From assembly GCA_963402885.1 (NCBI GenBank), contig OY727094.1:3474501-3538500 (forward strand): DNA of 64,000 bases, read 5' to 3'. Each line of letters opens with the position of its first letter. Within the stretch, counting starts at the first letter, position 1. Source of the DNA: Antedon bifida (taxonomy: Eukaryota > Echinodermata > Crinoidea > Comatulida > Antedonidae). The notes below the pieces were generated by a model. The model saw nothing but the letters and a program-made list of their open reading frames with translations. It was not told where the DNA came from and searched no databases. The position numbers and the translations under genes were made by a program. This document shows positions 26,233 to 40,100 of the stretch, one piece after another.

Positions 26233-26369
26233 GTCCTCGAGAACAGCGAGGACCAGTACTTTGTAAAGAAAAAAAGTACTCGAATTTCATTCGCGAATAC
26301 ACGAGTAAGTATTATTCAGTACATAACAGTATAATCTGAATTCGTGTAGGCAGGGCCCGCGCCTACACG
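26233..26369. other. Two GC-rich hairpins
   Basis: GTCCTCG (26233-26239) pairs with CGAGGAC (26247-26253) over a 7-base loop. CGTGTAGGC (26343-26351) pairs with GCCTACACG (26361-26369) over a 9-base loop that includes GGGCCC. Both stems are perfect and stand out from AT-rich flanks, about 0.9-1.0 kb beyond the T-box stop codon. Confidence 0.55.
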
Positions 26370-27269
26370 TTATCTATTACAGTTTGGCAAATAAATTCAC
26401 AAAATATCGGGATTCAAAATAAATCAGAAAAAAAGAAAACGGGGATAAAATGAGTTGTACTACTAAATGAAATTGAGGAAAAGTTAAGAATAATTCCAAA
26501 ACCCCTGAGATGTATGTACAAACTTGTCACATAATGTTCAAACATCAATTAAAAAAACAAATGATATTAGTATACGGTAATCAAACATTACCCACTATTG
26601 CACTACTTAAGTACAAAATGTATTTTTATAATATTATATTCAATTGATTGAATGAGAGAGACTTGAAAAATGTCTACAAAGAACTATATAATAACCATGA
26701 TGTCATACATTACACGCGCATTGGTTCTGGTTTAATATAAAAAAAAACATAAGTTCGAAATTATTTACGGTCATTTGAAAATGCAAATTCTTAATGCTTT
26801 TTTTCATTTTCAAATGATCATTTTACCGAATTGTATGCAATTATTTAGTGACATCACGATGACAAATTACAAATTTGTCGCGCGCGTTCAACTACCGATA
26901 AAAATGCAAAGCTTTTTTTTGCGCGTGCGCCAATAAGTTTCCGTATCATTGTGAACCGTACCAGCGCATTATATTTATTCATTCAAGCGTGACTGTTTCT
27001 TTTTAAACATGAAATAAACATTTGTTATGCTATATTGAAGAATGATTAGAGTATGTTACACAACCCTATTGTTAACACCAATGTATGTGTTTTTCTCATG
27101 AAATGTAACCCGATTGTTGCATAAATTCTTCTTTAATTTGCATTGGCACTGTATCAGTAACAACACATGATAATTGATGCATTAAACGTCTCATTTTCTT
27201 ATCCCAACCAAATTCAATTTTACAGACATATACAATATTACAATTTTTACATGATTCAGTTTTGCATTT
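26370..27269 (-). other. Likely 3' UTR and downstream flank of tbx6/16
   Basis: No coding signal. On the minus strand a variant poly(A) hexamer ATTAAA lies at 27132-27137 and AATAAA at 26974-26979, so the transcript probably ends within about 150-320 bases of the stop. The choice is open. Confidence 0.35.
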
Positions 27270-28177
27270 TTAAACTGGAAATTTAACACCGTGTCCTGGG
27301 AAGTGGCCCGACATATGCAAGTTCATGTTCATCTGGTCGGCCATTGTAGTGTGTCCGCCGTGCAAAAACTGAGACGGGTGCAATGACGACATGGCTGAGC
27401 ATGTTGGTATACTCGGTTGCATGTGCCTCGCGTGAGCAGGTTGCATGTGCATATGAGCGAAGGTCGACGGCGATGCGTGCGCGTAACTGCCGTGACTGTA
27501 CAATGACGACGGCATAACGTGTTGCCTAGGCTCAGAACATTGCATGTACATCCCGGATGACGACTGAAACGTCGGATTCATTCCTTGCATCATACATTGG
27601 TTTTGTCGAATACTAGACATGGCGGACAGACGAGAGTTACATTCATGAGGTTCTTTCGCCATTTGTGCGACCGCCAACGCCGTCGCCGGCTGCACCGACG
27701 TTAGCGACGATTCGTCATCTAGGCCGGAGTCCTGTGAAAAGATTTGGTCGACAACACCGCCGTCTCCAGCACTTTGTTGGTTATAATCACATTGTCCTAT
27801 AGACGTGTTAACCATACCACTAGGGCTTGACATACTATGCCTAGGTTTTTGCAATGTTTGAAGTGACTGGCTATTTTTTCCGATTGTGTCGTCATCATCG
27901 TCGTTCCTGCCTCCGTCAATTCCCGCCCTCATATTGTCCGAATTCGTAGAGCTATTACGCAATTGCTGTTCCTCCGAGTCGAGTGCCGAACAACCAAATA
28001 GTACAACGTCATCCGCAAGAGGACTGCGCACGCCATTTTGGTTCAAGTCCGTCAAAGAATTTGAATTATTTTGGTTATCATCCAGTGACGTCAGAGACGT
28101 CTTTGATTCGTTCAATTTCTCCTTCTTTATCTTGATTATAATATCATCTGGTGAAATGTGATCCTCATCATTAATAT
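27270..28177 (-). CDS. tbx6/16: tbx6/16 exon 7: C-terminal region and stop
   Basis: The acceptor TGTTTTTCAG ends at 28178; 302 codons to TAA at 27270-27272. It starts with acidic [11 protein letters not shown] then IIIKIKKEK, where I-K-K-E (317-320) fits the sumoylation pattern hydrophobic-K-x-E. Next come Asn/Ser-rich sequence, five Asp in a row, a stretch around [10 protein letters not shown] and a Met/His-rich end ([14 protein letters not shown]). There is no known domain. Such tails in the family act in transactivation. G+C is clearly above the flanks. Confidence 0.9.
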
Positions 28178-31100
28178 CTGAAAAACATAAATATGATATA
28201 ATTAAAACATCTTCATAATAGAATAGAATTTAAAAACACAAATTATGTTTAATTTTAATTTTAAAGGAGCAAAGCAGCCGAGGCGGGAAATAAATAAATA
28301 ATATTGTATTTGTGTGAAGGTCCCTAATGATCAGCTTTGGCTGGATGGACCACCATCGTAAAATATTGTTGAAATAAATAAATAAATAAATAAATAAATA
28401 TTAAAAAAGTACATTGTTGAGGGCAATATGCGCAGACGAGATTATGTCATTACTGACCGTTAATGTACTAGTGAGTCAATCTTAATCATGTTCTTTTTTT
28501 AAATGTAGACACTTATAAGAGACAAAACTGTCCCGCGACAAAATTCAAGCCGATTAATTATAAAAGGTGGCAGTATTAGACTCCAAGCTGTCACTAGAAA
28601 TGATGAGTCCATCAAGAGAACAACTATCAGTTACAAGTTGTAGCCAAAATATCCGTTAACACTTTACTCGCTCACTCTAGAACCCAATCGTCACATACGA
28701 CACAAATTAGCTCTTGTTTTCTGACAGATCATTTCGATCTTGATTCGATGCGCGCCGTTTTACATGCAGACGACGCACAACAAGAAAATTGGAATATGCC
28801 ATCTCGAAAAAACTGACACCTTCACTCGATAAATATTTTACAAGTTATTTACAAATTCTATCAAATTTGCATAATTTTGTCATGAGTCGATGGTCATTAA
28901 TAAGTTTAGTTCTCCAGATAATCCAATGTTGTTATAACGGATCCTCTGGAGACACGCAGGTAAATAGATATTGAGGCGGCCGATTGTGGCTTTTTCCGCG
29001 TGTCTATTTAATGTTCATTATGTGCATGGACCGCACAGATGCTACGTTCCGGTCTGTAAGCGCGTACGATTTAGCCTTGTAAATGACGCCAATTTAGCTC
29101 ATTTAAAGCTCGTTAACAACTCGAACGAATTAAGAACAAGTGCACGTGACCAAACTGCCACCTTCCCCCGTGAATTTTGCTATGCAATGAACTATATGAC
29201 ATCTAAATTGAAAATACTTTCAAAATAATTACTTCTTTTGTTAGAATTAGGACAATACGAAATTTAAGGAACTTAAGTTTTAGCTCATTAAACTACAGCA
29301 ATCTTGAAACTGCTAAGTTTTAATAAGATATAGGCCTATGTCATTCTTCAAGTACCGTATCGTACACAAAATATATTATTTTTTCTCTATAATTATTGTT
29401 TGGTTTTAGCAATTAGGCCTACAGTAAAATGATCTTGATATTATTCTAAGTCTGAATAGGATATGGGCCTACGTCATTTTTTCAAATAATAAAAAAATAT
29501 AAGTATCGTACACAAAATAAGTTATTTTATTTTTTCTCTATAATTATTGTTTGGGGTTAGCAATTACAGTAAAATGATCTTGATATTATTCTAATTTTGA
29601 ATAGGATATAGGCCTATGTCATTTTTTCAAATAATAACAATAAGTATCGTACACAAAATATATTATTTGTTCTGTATAATTATTGTTTGATTTTATCACA
29701 AACTGCAGAACCGCTTTGGGACAATTCTATTTAAGGAATACCATATTTATTGAGGACACTTTCCCGTCCAAATGTGTCCGCTAAACAGCTGTCTGTATAT
29801 GCGCGGTATCCAGAGGTCTATATAGTCTAGTATTATAAGTATAATATTAAATAACGAATTAAATATAATTATGTATTAATAAATGAACACAGTTACTGCA
29901 TACCACTTTATTTACTTTGTTGATTTGTATATTATATTCTGTAAAATGTTTTTTTTTGCCTAAATAAATATATTAATAATTTAATACCATGAAGGAATTT
30001 ATTATTAAGGATATAATATTATTATATAATATTGTACATATCATTTTGTCATGTCAACTACACCGAGATAAATATCATATACATATGGGCTAGATTGAAT
30101 ATGTTATCTGTCAACGAGTAAAGGTTGATAAAGACTAGTAAAACTTACAAGAAAATAGTCACTAGAGAGAAGGAAGGCTTAGAAAACGCTAGCGCTGAGT
30201 GATTTTATTTCACGGTAGCTTCACACCCGTTGAAGCATGCCTAGAATATGCATAATTGCCCCGAGTGAATGGCGTACAAAACACGAAGCTAATACAAAGA
30301 CGATTAACAAGCTTCAGCTTGAGTATTTCAAAGATAAATTGATGTTAGTTAGTTACCTTTTGATTCGTCACCGCTGTCAGTAATGGATGCTGAACGTTTC
30401 ATCGCTAATCGTGACTCCCTAAAAAAAAGAACACCACGTGATTACATTTATAATTACTGTCGATTAAAAACGGATTGTTTCTCGTTTTATAGTGAACATC
30501 GCTGTCAGCGATTTTGTACGTTTTATAATGTTCTGCTTAAAAAATGTTTATAATCAGAACAGTATAATTACGTCACTCTTGTTACGATCTAAAAAAAAGT
30601 AGAAATTAATAATACAGAGTATAATATACGTGTTTGAAATTGCTAAGTTTAGGCAGTATCAGTACTCATATTTAAGTTTCCCATGCAACGTTGTATACAA
30701 AAATCAATTGTTTAATAATGTTCTGCTTTAAAAAATTGTTTATAATCAGAACAATATAATTACGTCAGTCTTGTTACGATACCAACGGCGAAGGTAGCAA
30801 TTCAAAATACAGTATATAATACGTGTTTGAATTGAAGTTTAAGCAGTATCAGTAGTAGCCTACTCGTATTAAAGTCTCCCCTGCAATGTTTTATACCAAA
30901 ATCAATTGTTCAATAATGTTATTTAATCATACAAAAATATAATTTTGTATTCAATTATAATTAATAAATACAACTAACAATAAAACAACTCATTATTATA
31001 CGCCAATTAATTAATCATTTAAACACAAGGTATGACGTATTGTTTTCCGTGTGGTTACGAGCGTTCCATAGACAGTGTTTTATATACTCTGTTCACAAGC

Positions 31101-34100
31101 AATGCATTAACATTAAACCATGAACTATGTCATTTAACAGTCTCTCCTAATACTCAACTGTCTATTACGCTAAAAAATAACACCAATTTATCGTCAAACT
31201 TGATAAATTCGTTAATTTATATTAACTATTCTGGGCGGATTTTACTCCCGTAACGCACTAGGCCTGAAGTGTCTGATTCAACGCGTTGTCGCCTATTGAG
31301 TAAACGCACTGAACAAATCCGCCACCCGACGCTAGAAATTATACAAGTTGAATGATAAGGAAATTATGAATTGTCGGCTAGGATAAAAGACATATGATCT
31401 TACCTTCTCGCCATTCCGTTGTCACGAAAGCCTTTTGCGAACGGATTATGATCAATTTTCAACTGTGTTATCTATATTAATATAAATTAATTTAGTAAAT
31501 AATAATGTGTAGTGATTTTGGTTAACTATATATTATACAATGTGTGTATTTTTAAACATTACAATTATTAATTGTACAATGTAATAAAAGAATTTAAATA
31601 TATATATTTCCATACAAAATTCAGTATAAAATGTGGCCAAAAACAATACGGTAACATATAAAATAATCATAAATCAAAAATAAAAATGATTTACTTCATA
31701 CTACTTTATATTTTATATCCATACACTAAACAAGAAACAACACTAATAACACGTAGGCCTATATGCAAGTGTTAGTGATGTATCACATATAGGCCTAATG
31801 GTAGACTATTCACATTCGGAATATTAAAAAATAATGTTTACAGGGCTGAATTTTTTTTAAAGAAATCTGTTTTTAAGGGCTAATACCACCAGTAAATTAT
31901 AAATTACCAAAGAATCTACTGGAGTGAAAATCATATTTACTGACAAATAAAATAAATGAAATAAAGAAACACATTAATTATATTATATTCAAATTGACGT
32001 GAATAGAATAATAACAATATGTATGTTTAGAGGTCGGCGCTGACAGCAGCCTTCGGACTTGTGAAACTCTACATAATTATTACGGACCCTTAATGAGTGT
32101 TCTAAAATTGTCTATTAGTCCTCGAATTCCCTATGGCTACGTCATTGTGGCATTGTTTTCTCAGAATACACGAAGCTAATATTAATTAAAGTGTTGTTAA
32201 TTACCTAATTTTACATTGATTGACTATTAAGGATCTATTGTAACAATAAAGTACTATTTTTAAATAATTGATGTATTAAAAGAATAAGGAATTGGAATAA
32301 TCTCACGGTTTTTAATGATGTATTATATCGAATTTTAATTAGAAATGAGAAGAAACAATACAACTAATTGTTATTGACCCGTATGTACGTCTAAATAATA
32401 TAATTCTCCCGAATTTTTTTTTCCAAATCTAGCCTATTTATAATATAGGCCTATAGGCCTAATACATACTTTCAATGACCACAGTACTATCATTAGAAAA
32501 GAGAATTTAATATTTTGTTTTAGTTGCGAACATTATATAATACAAAATATAAAATAATATTTTATTATTATTATATGTTTGTTTTTATATGTGTGGAGAA
32601 TTTATTGAATAGACAAAATAAACGAAAAGGAAAGAAAGCTAGGAAAACAAATAGTCTAATCCATGCAAATGACTGCTAAAGACCAGATATACTATCTGTT
32701 TTCAGGACTGGTAGCTAATTTCAAGACCTGAAGACAACCATGGTAAGGCAACTTAAGTAAAGAAAAACAACGTCTAAGTAGACATATCAAATCAAAGCAA
32801 ACTGGTCATGTAATAAGTTAAGAAGTTATAATATAATAAATAAACCGTATTTCACGATAATTATGTAGTGAATATATAGGCAATGGTCCACAAAAAAATA
32901 AATTATTCAAGTCTCTCCTGCAACGTTGTGTACAAAAATAAATTGGTTAATAATGTTATTTAATCATAAAATATTTGTTTGAATTGAATATATATGCAAT
33001 GGTCCACAAAGGTTTGTGCTCTGATCATTAATGGATGTCAAGTATACTTCACTTTATTCTACTTTTCTAATATTATTTCATAGTATATATTTAGGACCTA
33101 GTTGATAATATTTGAACAGATATTAACATAGACGTGTAATTGTTAATTATTAATTTGATTGGAACTCCCCGGACCTTAAACTGCAGCCTACATTTATCAG
33201 TAATAAATAAATAAATAAAACGTGTCAGTTGTGCAACGAAATTAATTTTCGCACGTGTGTGAAAGTACATTAAATATGTATACACTTTGCCAGTAAACTT
33301 GAGCTTCGTGTTGTATAAATTGATTAACGTAAATAAACGTAAAAGATGTAAAGTGTTCTATAAAGCTATACTCAACAGAAAAATGCAAACTGGTTTATTG
33401 ACAAGGTAATGTATTATACAGTAGTAAGGTAATATCTGGGGATCGGTGTTGTCAACCCAGAATAGCGCCACCAACATTTGGGTAGTTGTAAATCTTTATT
33501 CACGAACAATATACGTATACATACATACAGTAATCAACGGTTGTTTTTCATTATGGTCGTTTTATACGTATATATACATGAGCTGGGATATAATTTACAG
33601 ACAACAAATGTCTGGAATACTAAACAAGACAAAAACTATAGTAGTCTACAAGAGGCTTGTACGTGTATATACCGGTGCTTGATTCCATAATTCAACAGTA
33701 GACCATATATGCCTACTTGGGGTTTCTGTTTCATTTAATTCCACTTGTCCGGTCGTCATGTCCATTATAAATAGCTTAACTCTAAAACACAATGACGTAA
33801 TGTATACTAGATCGTGCCGGACGATTATAATTAGCGTTTCGTTAATTACAGCATTGTGTCTTATATATAACTGAAAATAAAATCAATGAATTATAATGAA
33901 GACGACTGAAGTTATTTACCTTTTCATTTTGGTACGCTGTGACAGCAATAAACGTTGTTTCAGGAAATGCGTAAGTTGAGAAAGAATTCCAACGCAAGCT
34001 AAATACGTCATTAGCTTGCACGACGTGAAAACGAGGCTGATACTTGTGCATGGAGTTCAAGATGATCTAAAGAAAAGAATATTTTATATTATTCATAAAC

Positions 34101-37100
34101 AATCTATTAAATTGTTTTAAAATTTATGTTCCTTTTGTTTAAATTAAAACTATCATACTAAAGCATGGTTCCCACTTGGAAGCAATAACGAAAACTGCAT
34201 GTTAGTTGACCAATCACAAACGACAGTTCGGATGATCCGCGCGTCGTGATTGGTCAAATTACTTGCATTGCGCTTACGCATCCCTGCGTTGCGTGCAAGT
34301 GGGAACCAAGCTTAAGAATTCGACTAAACTCATGAGATCTATAATAATGCAACAAATTAAATTAGTAAGGTTTGGTTCCCACTAGAGACGCAACGCAATG
34401 AAGCAGACGCAACGCAAGCGAGTTGACCAATGGCAAGTGACAGTCGAATAATCCATCGCTTGTGATTGGTCAAATCACGTTCCACTTTCGTCCTTGCGTT
34501 GCGTATCTAGTGGGAACCACCAAGCTTAAGTTTCACATTTTAACATTAACGACCGGGTTTGTCGCCTTGTACACAAAAGTATAATATAATATGATAGATA
34601 ACACAATATTGATGAATAGTAGAAAATTAGGACGATAAATAGTTTACGACTGATAAATGGATAAAATACCGGTATATGGGTATAACCTTTAACACATTTA
34701 GAACTCAAAAACTATTAATCATTAAATATAAAACAATTAAAATAATAAATGTTATTAGAAATTGGGTATAATCTTTACGGAAGCGATTACCCCACGAATT
34801 CACCCATCGAATGGTGACAGCGTTATTGCATTGACACTCACCGGCCGGGTTAATTAAACAAAATTCACATCTAAAAATTTAATATTTACGTCAAATTGTC
34901 CCATAAAAGACAAAAGTTGTTTAATGATGCAGTGGGACTTGGTAAACATTATCAACGTCATCATTAATCAATGATGTCGGTCAATTATACATTTTTATAC
35001 ATTCAAAATGCTCGCAATTTATGTAGATTATTAAATTATTTGAACGACAGTTTTAGACTAAAAATGCGTTTGATAAAGTATTGGACATTGGCCTAATTAG
35101 AGCGAATCTAGGAGAACTATGGCACGGTCGTTAATCATGCTAATGATTTGGTAGTTGGTTGGTTGGAAGGTTACAGCGATTTTATTATCATAAACTAATA
35201 CAATATTTGGATAAAGTGGCTTAGTAGGAAATCCAGATTCATTTAAAGCTTGTAGTGATGTATTCGATCTATTACAAAGCTAACTTTTGTTAGTATAGAA
35301 ATATTTGTTTTTAATAGAAAAAGAATGTTGACTGTAACATACAAATGTATGTGTTTAGAAGGAGTGTGGCTACTTTTATTAGGCCTAGAAAAGGTACTGT
35401 AAATAAACGTGTTGTTTAAAAAAAAAGAGAAAAGAATATTTTAATTAGATTCGTTACATATGCTTTTTGCAAACTGTAAAATTTATAGAATAAGAAATAC
35501 TAGGCGTAAGTGAAATACCAGAATGTATTTTGAGGTCTTAGATATTGTGGTTTTCGGTCCTACAATGTTTACAGTACATACAAATACATCAAATTAACTT
35601 CGCGTGAAATTCGTCAAAGATATGTGCCGAAAAAGCTTACGAAACAACAACGTACAAACCGCATTTCTAGGGCATAATACAGATAAAAGTTTATCGTTTT
35701 ATTCATTTTTAACCGAAACGGCGGAAATAATACGAAAACAATATAAAAAAGACATCCAACTGAGAACACTTCAGAATCGTGCCGCCGGACTTAACTTATC
35801 CTTTGGAACGTAAAGTCCTATTGTTGTCAACAAAGATCGCGACTCTTTCTGTAACAGCGGAAAAATAACAACCTCAAAAGAAATTCATCCAAGTCTAAAA
35901 TATTTACAAGTTTTAATTGAATGTCAGATGTACAAGAATCCGTTATAATACCGGTACCAATCAATAGTACATTAAGTAAGAACTGAATTTCTTAGTATGA
36001 AGTAGTTGTAATAAGTATAGTAAGTATATAAGTATAAAGTAAGACTACGATACTAAAACATTAGCAAATAATTAATCTCAGTTTAAATAAAATCTGCTTC
36101 CAATTGGGACCACTTGAGTTTCTAATTATCTTATAATATTCTGTTAAGATATAACAATTTCCAATCACCCTACAATTGCGCATGATGACCACAAACAAAC
36201 ATATACCACCAATGAGAAAAAAAACTGCTAATATACCTGACCCCTTCCCAAACGCCCTCCTCTCCCGCCACCAATCGCCGTGATGGTAGTGGTCATTGAT
36301 TGGAGGAAGGTTATTATCAGCAGTGTAAGAGAGTAGGCCTACATTAGTGAAAGAGATATATTAAAGCACTGTCTACACAAACTGTGCCCAATGGTAGGTA
36401 TATTCCCAAATATGGTATAGTGATATGACATCATCATGTCCATATATGGGCACATCACATTTTTTAGTGTCACATAAAGTTTCATAGTGTAGACAGAGCT
36501 GTAAGAGTATTAGTGAACGAGAAAAGAGATACTTATGATATTATAGGACGATTCTAGTTTCGTCGAGAATAATCTTTGCATTAATTCAACGAAAACATCA
36601 TGATGAATGTTCTAACTTAAATGCCAATTTCTTGCTTGAAAGACTAAATTAAATTCTATATCGGTTAATGATAGCTATTAATTGATTTAACAAAATTTGG
36701 CAAAATGAGCAATCCTTGCGGACCGCCCTGCACTACCTAAAACAGAAATTGAACACCTCTCGGCTCAGGTTAAAACACCCAGGTTGTGATTTCTATAACA
36801 TGGTTTAGAATACGTTACCGTTAATTACTTTTTATATCGCGTAAATCGGCCCATTGGGACGCGCGCGTCGTAAAGCACGTGCGAGATTTCTAAGCTCTCG
36901 GCTGGACGCATCTGGTTCTGTGATTGCATTGCATTTTTTCCTCAATCTATCAGTCTAAGTAATACGGAATCTGACGTTTTCGAATTGAATACAATCATGA
37001 AAGATTCACTACTCATTTGTAACTGACAGAATCTTGATAGAGGAATAATTTTTGAACTTATCACGGATTTCATAATCAATTTTGCAAGCTTCTAAAGAAC

Positions 37101-40100
37101 ATTACCAGTTCTGCTATCCCATTTTTTCCTCATTACATCTCAAATTATTAATTCAATTTTACGACGATTTATTCTTTTAGGTAATTTTAATAGTTGTGAT
37201 TTACGAGTTTAGTATTGCTCTGAGGATTAGATTGAAAAGGCAATTTCCTACTTTATGATTTTTATGGGAAATAACTCTGATACTATTTTGTTTTTTTCAA
37301 GGCTCATTTAAAGCAACATGAAATCTTGCTGTCGACACCGCGTCTCAGGGGTTTCTGACGTCATCGCGCGCGCACAAATATTTCCCGGGACTCAGATTAG
37401 AATAAAAAGAAACATAACTGACTTTAAAATAATTTTAATAATGTGGAAGATGGCAAGGTGTTGACGAGTAAATGTCTTCTTTTATGTTGTTTTTGTTTTC
37501 TTTAAAAAAAAATTATAATTTGACTTAAACATGGAATAACTTCTTGTCTTGAATATTTCCTTTCTCAATTTAATTTTTTAATGATACTTTTACACTTTTT
37601 GTCATTTTTTTAGTACGTTTAAGTATATGTATATCTTTTTAATTGGATTTGCGGATAACCGACATTTCTTTGTTTTTGATCGACGAAGACAAATAATATC
37701 TTATATCTTGTTTAAAAAAACTGAAATGTTACACATTCAGGCCTATAAAGAACAAAACATATAATAGTGCATTTTTAATCTATTTTAATGTTTTCTTTCT
37801 TAGTTTGTGTTTAAAAAAATTAAAATATATTATATTATAAATTTGTACTGAAGATGGCATTAGAAAGGAGTGCCTTTCATTTTGTCGGTGAACACATTTT
37901 CATAGAAATCAGGATAGTGATGTCAGCTTGCATCGAACAATAACTTGAAGTTGATCTTAACAAGATTTGCAACTAATCTTTAAATTGAGAAAACAAAGAT
38001 CAACTCACTAATCAATTGAAAATAGTCAATATAAACAATGTTAAAGGTAATTGAGATTTGAAGTGAACTGTGCGCATGCCCGAGGCTTGCTGCACAAAAC
38101 AAGACAATCAATAGGAAAACATGAACGGGGAGATTTACTTTCACAGATTAAATTATGTGTGCTTGAATGAGTGTCTTGTAACAAGGAGATTAATGCAATT
38201 AATTTTAGGATACTTAATGAACTTAAGTATTTAACAATTAATAAGTATAAGCAGTATGTTTGATTCTTGCACAAATTGAAACAATGTATCCCTTTTTTAA
38301 ACACGTATAAATCGAAGGTTATTTCACCAAACACGTCACGTTCAACATTTCTAATTAAAAAATACTTTCAATATTTACGTTTGGTTAACAACTATGTTAA
38401 TTCTCCTAATGTCAAACATCTTTATGTTACGATATCATCAGTTTTTATTCATCAAAAAAATTCGAAATGATTTTTAATGTATTAATTTCAAATTAGTATT
38501 CATGGGTTGTTTAATTGAATTTCGTTTTTCATTACTTCCTGTCCTGGTGAATTTTTATTGAATAAAAAATTGAAATTAATTTGGAAGGATTGACGGAATA
38601 CGAAATCTACGTTTTGAATGTGTTAACTCAAGGTTGTAAGATAAGATATTGATTGTCTGCTGCTGGACAGCCTCTTATTAAAGTCCCCTGTAAAAATAGA
38701 TCGTTAGCTTACTTGAAGAGCATCAATTACATATTCGATATCAATCCGCATCGGTGTCTTTGAAGTCAGTCATCCGGGTTCTGATTACCATGCAGAAGGG
38801 AGATTTTAATTCTTCAATTAATAGACAAACACTTGCATTCGATGTAAATCTTTCTGGGTTCTACTACTAGTGGCAGCTGGATAAGCACACGGTCTTCCAA
38901 CATTTAATCTGTTCCACTTCGATTTGGTGAGGGGAGAAAATTGGCGGGAATTGTGACTGGTCTGTCGTCTGGGGAAATCAGTTGCCATGTAGTTTGACGA
39001 CAATATCTTAAACTTTGCACGATATTGGAGAAATCAAATTGATTTCGGGAACTTAGTTTAAGTTTATGAAATGTATATACATTGATGAGGATGGTATTGG
39101 TAATATTGGGATATTTCATGACAATAATTAGATTTGAATGAACGTAATTTGACAATTATATATCTTATGATCAAGGGAGTTTGAAAACGAATGATGAAAC
39201 TTTCATATGCATATTTAAGTAGAAACGTGCGGTATAGCCTAATTATTGTAGCTACTGGCTACTTAGATTTGATGAAGAAGCAAATACCATTTACAGTACA
39301 TCCACACTCATGTCTATTTTTTTTCTATTATTAGAAAACGTTATGCAGCACATGATTGCCTCATCCACTCCACTCCTCTTTCTTTACTTTAAAGTTTACC
39401 GAGTATGTTTGTCACGTAGAAAACAATATATTCACTGAAACTACTTTATCTGTGTAATAAGCCACATTATATTTAGCACATAGAAGTTAAAGCAAAATGT
39501 AAAGCAAAGTTCCACAACAAGTGCTTACGGATTTCAAGTATTAAGTTAAGCTCAAAATCTGCACATGGTTAAATATTACAGTTGGCAATAACTTTAGAAA
39601 TTAACAATGATATTGTTCGAAGTGGGATAATCAGATGTTGAATTGGAGAAGAGCTAAAATCAGAAGAAATGACAAAAGAATGAAGAAACAGCTAAAAGCA
39701 GAATAAATAACAAAAAAAATAATGAAGAAATAGGTAAAATTAGAAGAAATGACAAAAATCAGAAGAAATAACAAAAATGAATGAAGAAATAGATAAAATC
39801 AGAAGAAATGACAAAAGAATAAAGACATAGGTAAAATCAGATGAAATGGCAAAAAGGAAGCCAAATATGAAAGAAGAATTAAACGAATAAACTTACATGT
39901 CCATGTTGGTCCAAGTTATTATTGGTGAGTTTCATCTTACTAAATGCAACCACTTGTTTCATCCAGACAGCACCAGTAGCTGGTGAGTCCGGGTGGATGT
40001 AAAGTCTTCCTGGCATGTGTGGCTCAGCTTTACCAGTAACTACCCACTCAGAATTGTGGTATTTATACCTGGTATCGTCTACAGGTACGATATCCATTAG

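Larger units (their letters stand above)
28178..30356 (-). other. tbx6/16 intron 6, 2.2 kb
   Basis: It holds an (AAAT)n-tailed retroposon end (28290-28402) and a three-copy repeat (29325-29695). A stretch at about 28740-29170 has scattered CpG but no recognised gene. The frame at 28971-29228 has no known domain. Confidence 0.7.
34067..39896 (-). other. tbx6/16 intron 3, 5.8 kb
   Basis: It holds two palindromic CCAAT elements (34160-34527), MITE copy 6 and the purine-rich repeat next to exon 3. Short frames at 35604-35813, 38041-38334 and 38904-39155 have no recognised domain. Confidence 0.7.

Noticed and set aside
27886-28161. A 91-codon plus-strand frame opposite the last T-box exon
   Set aside because: It is an antisense shadow of the Ser/Asp-rich coding exon.
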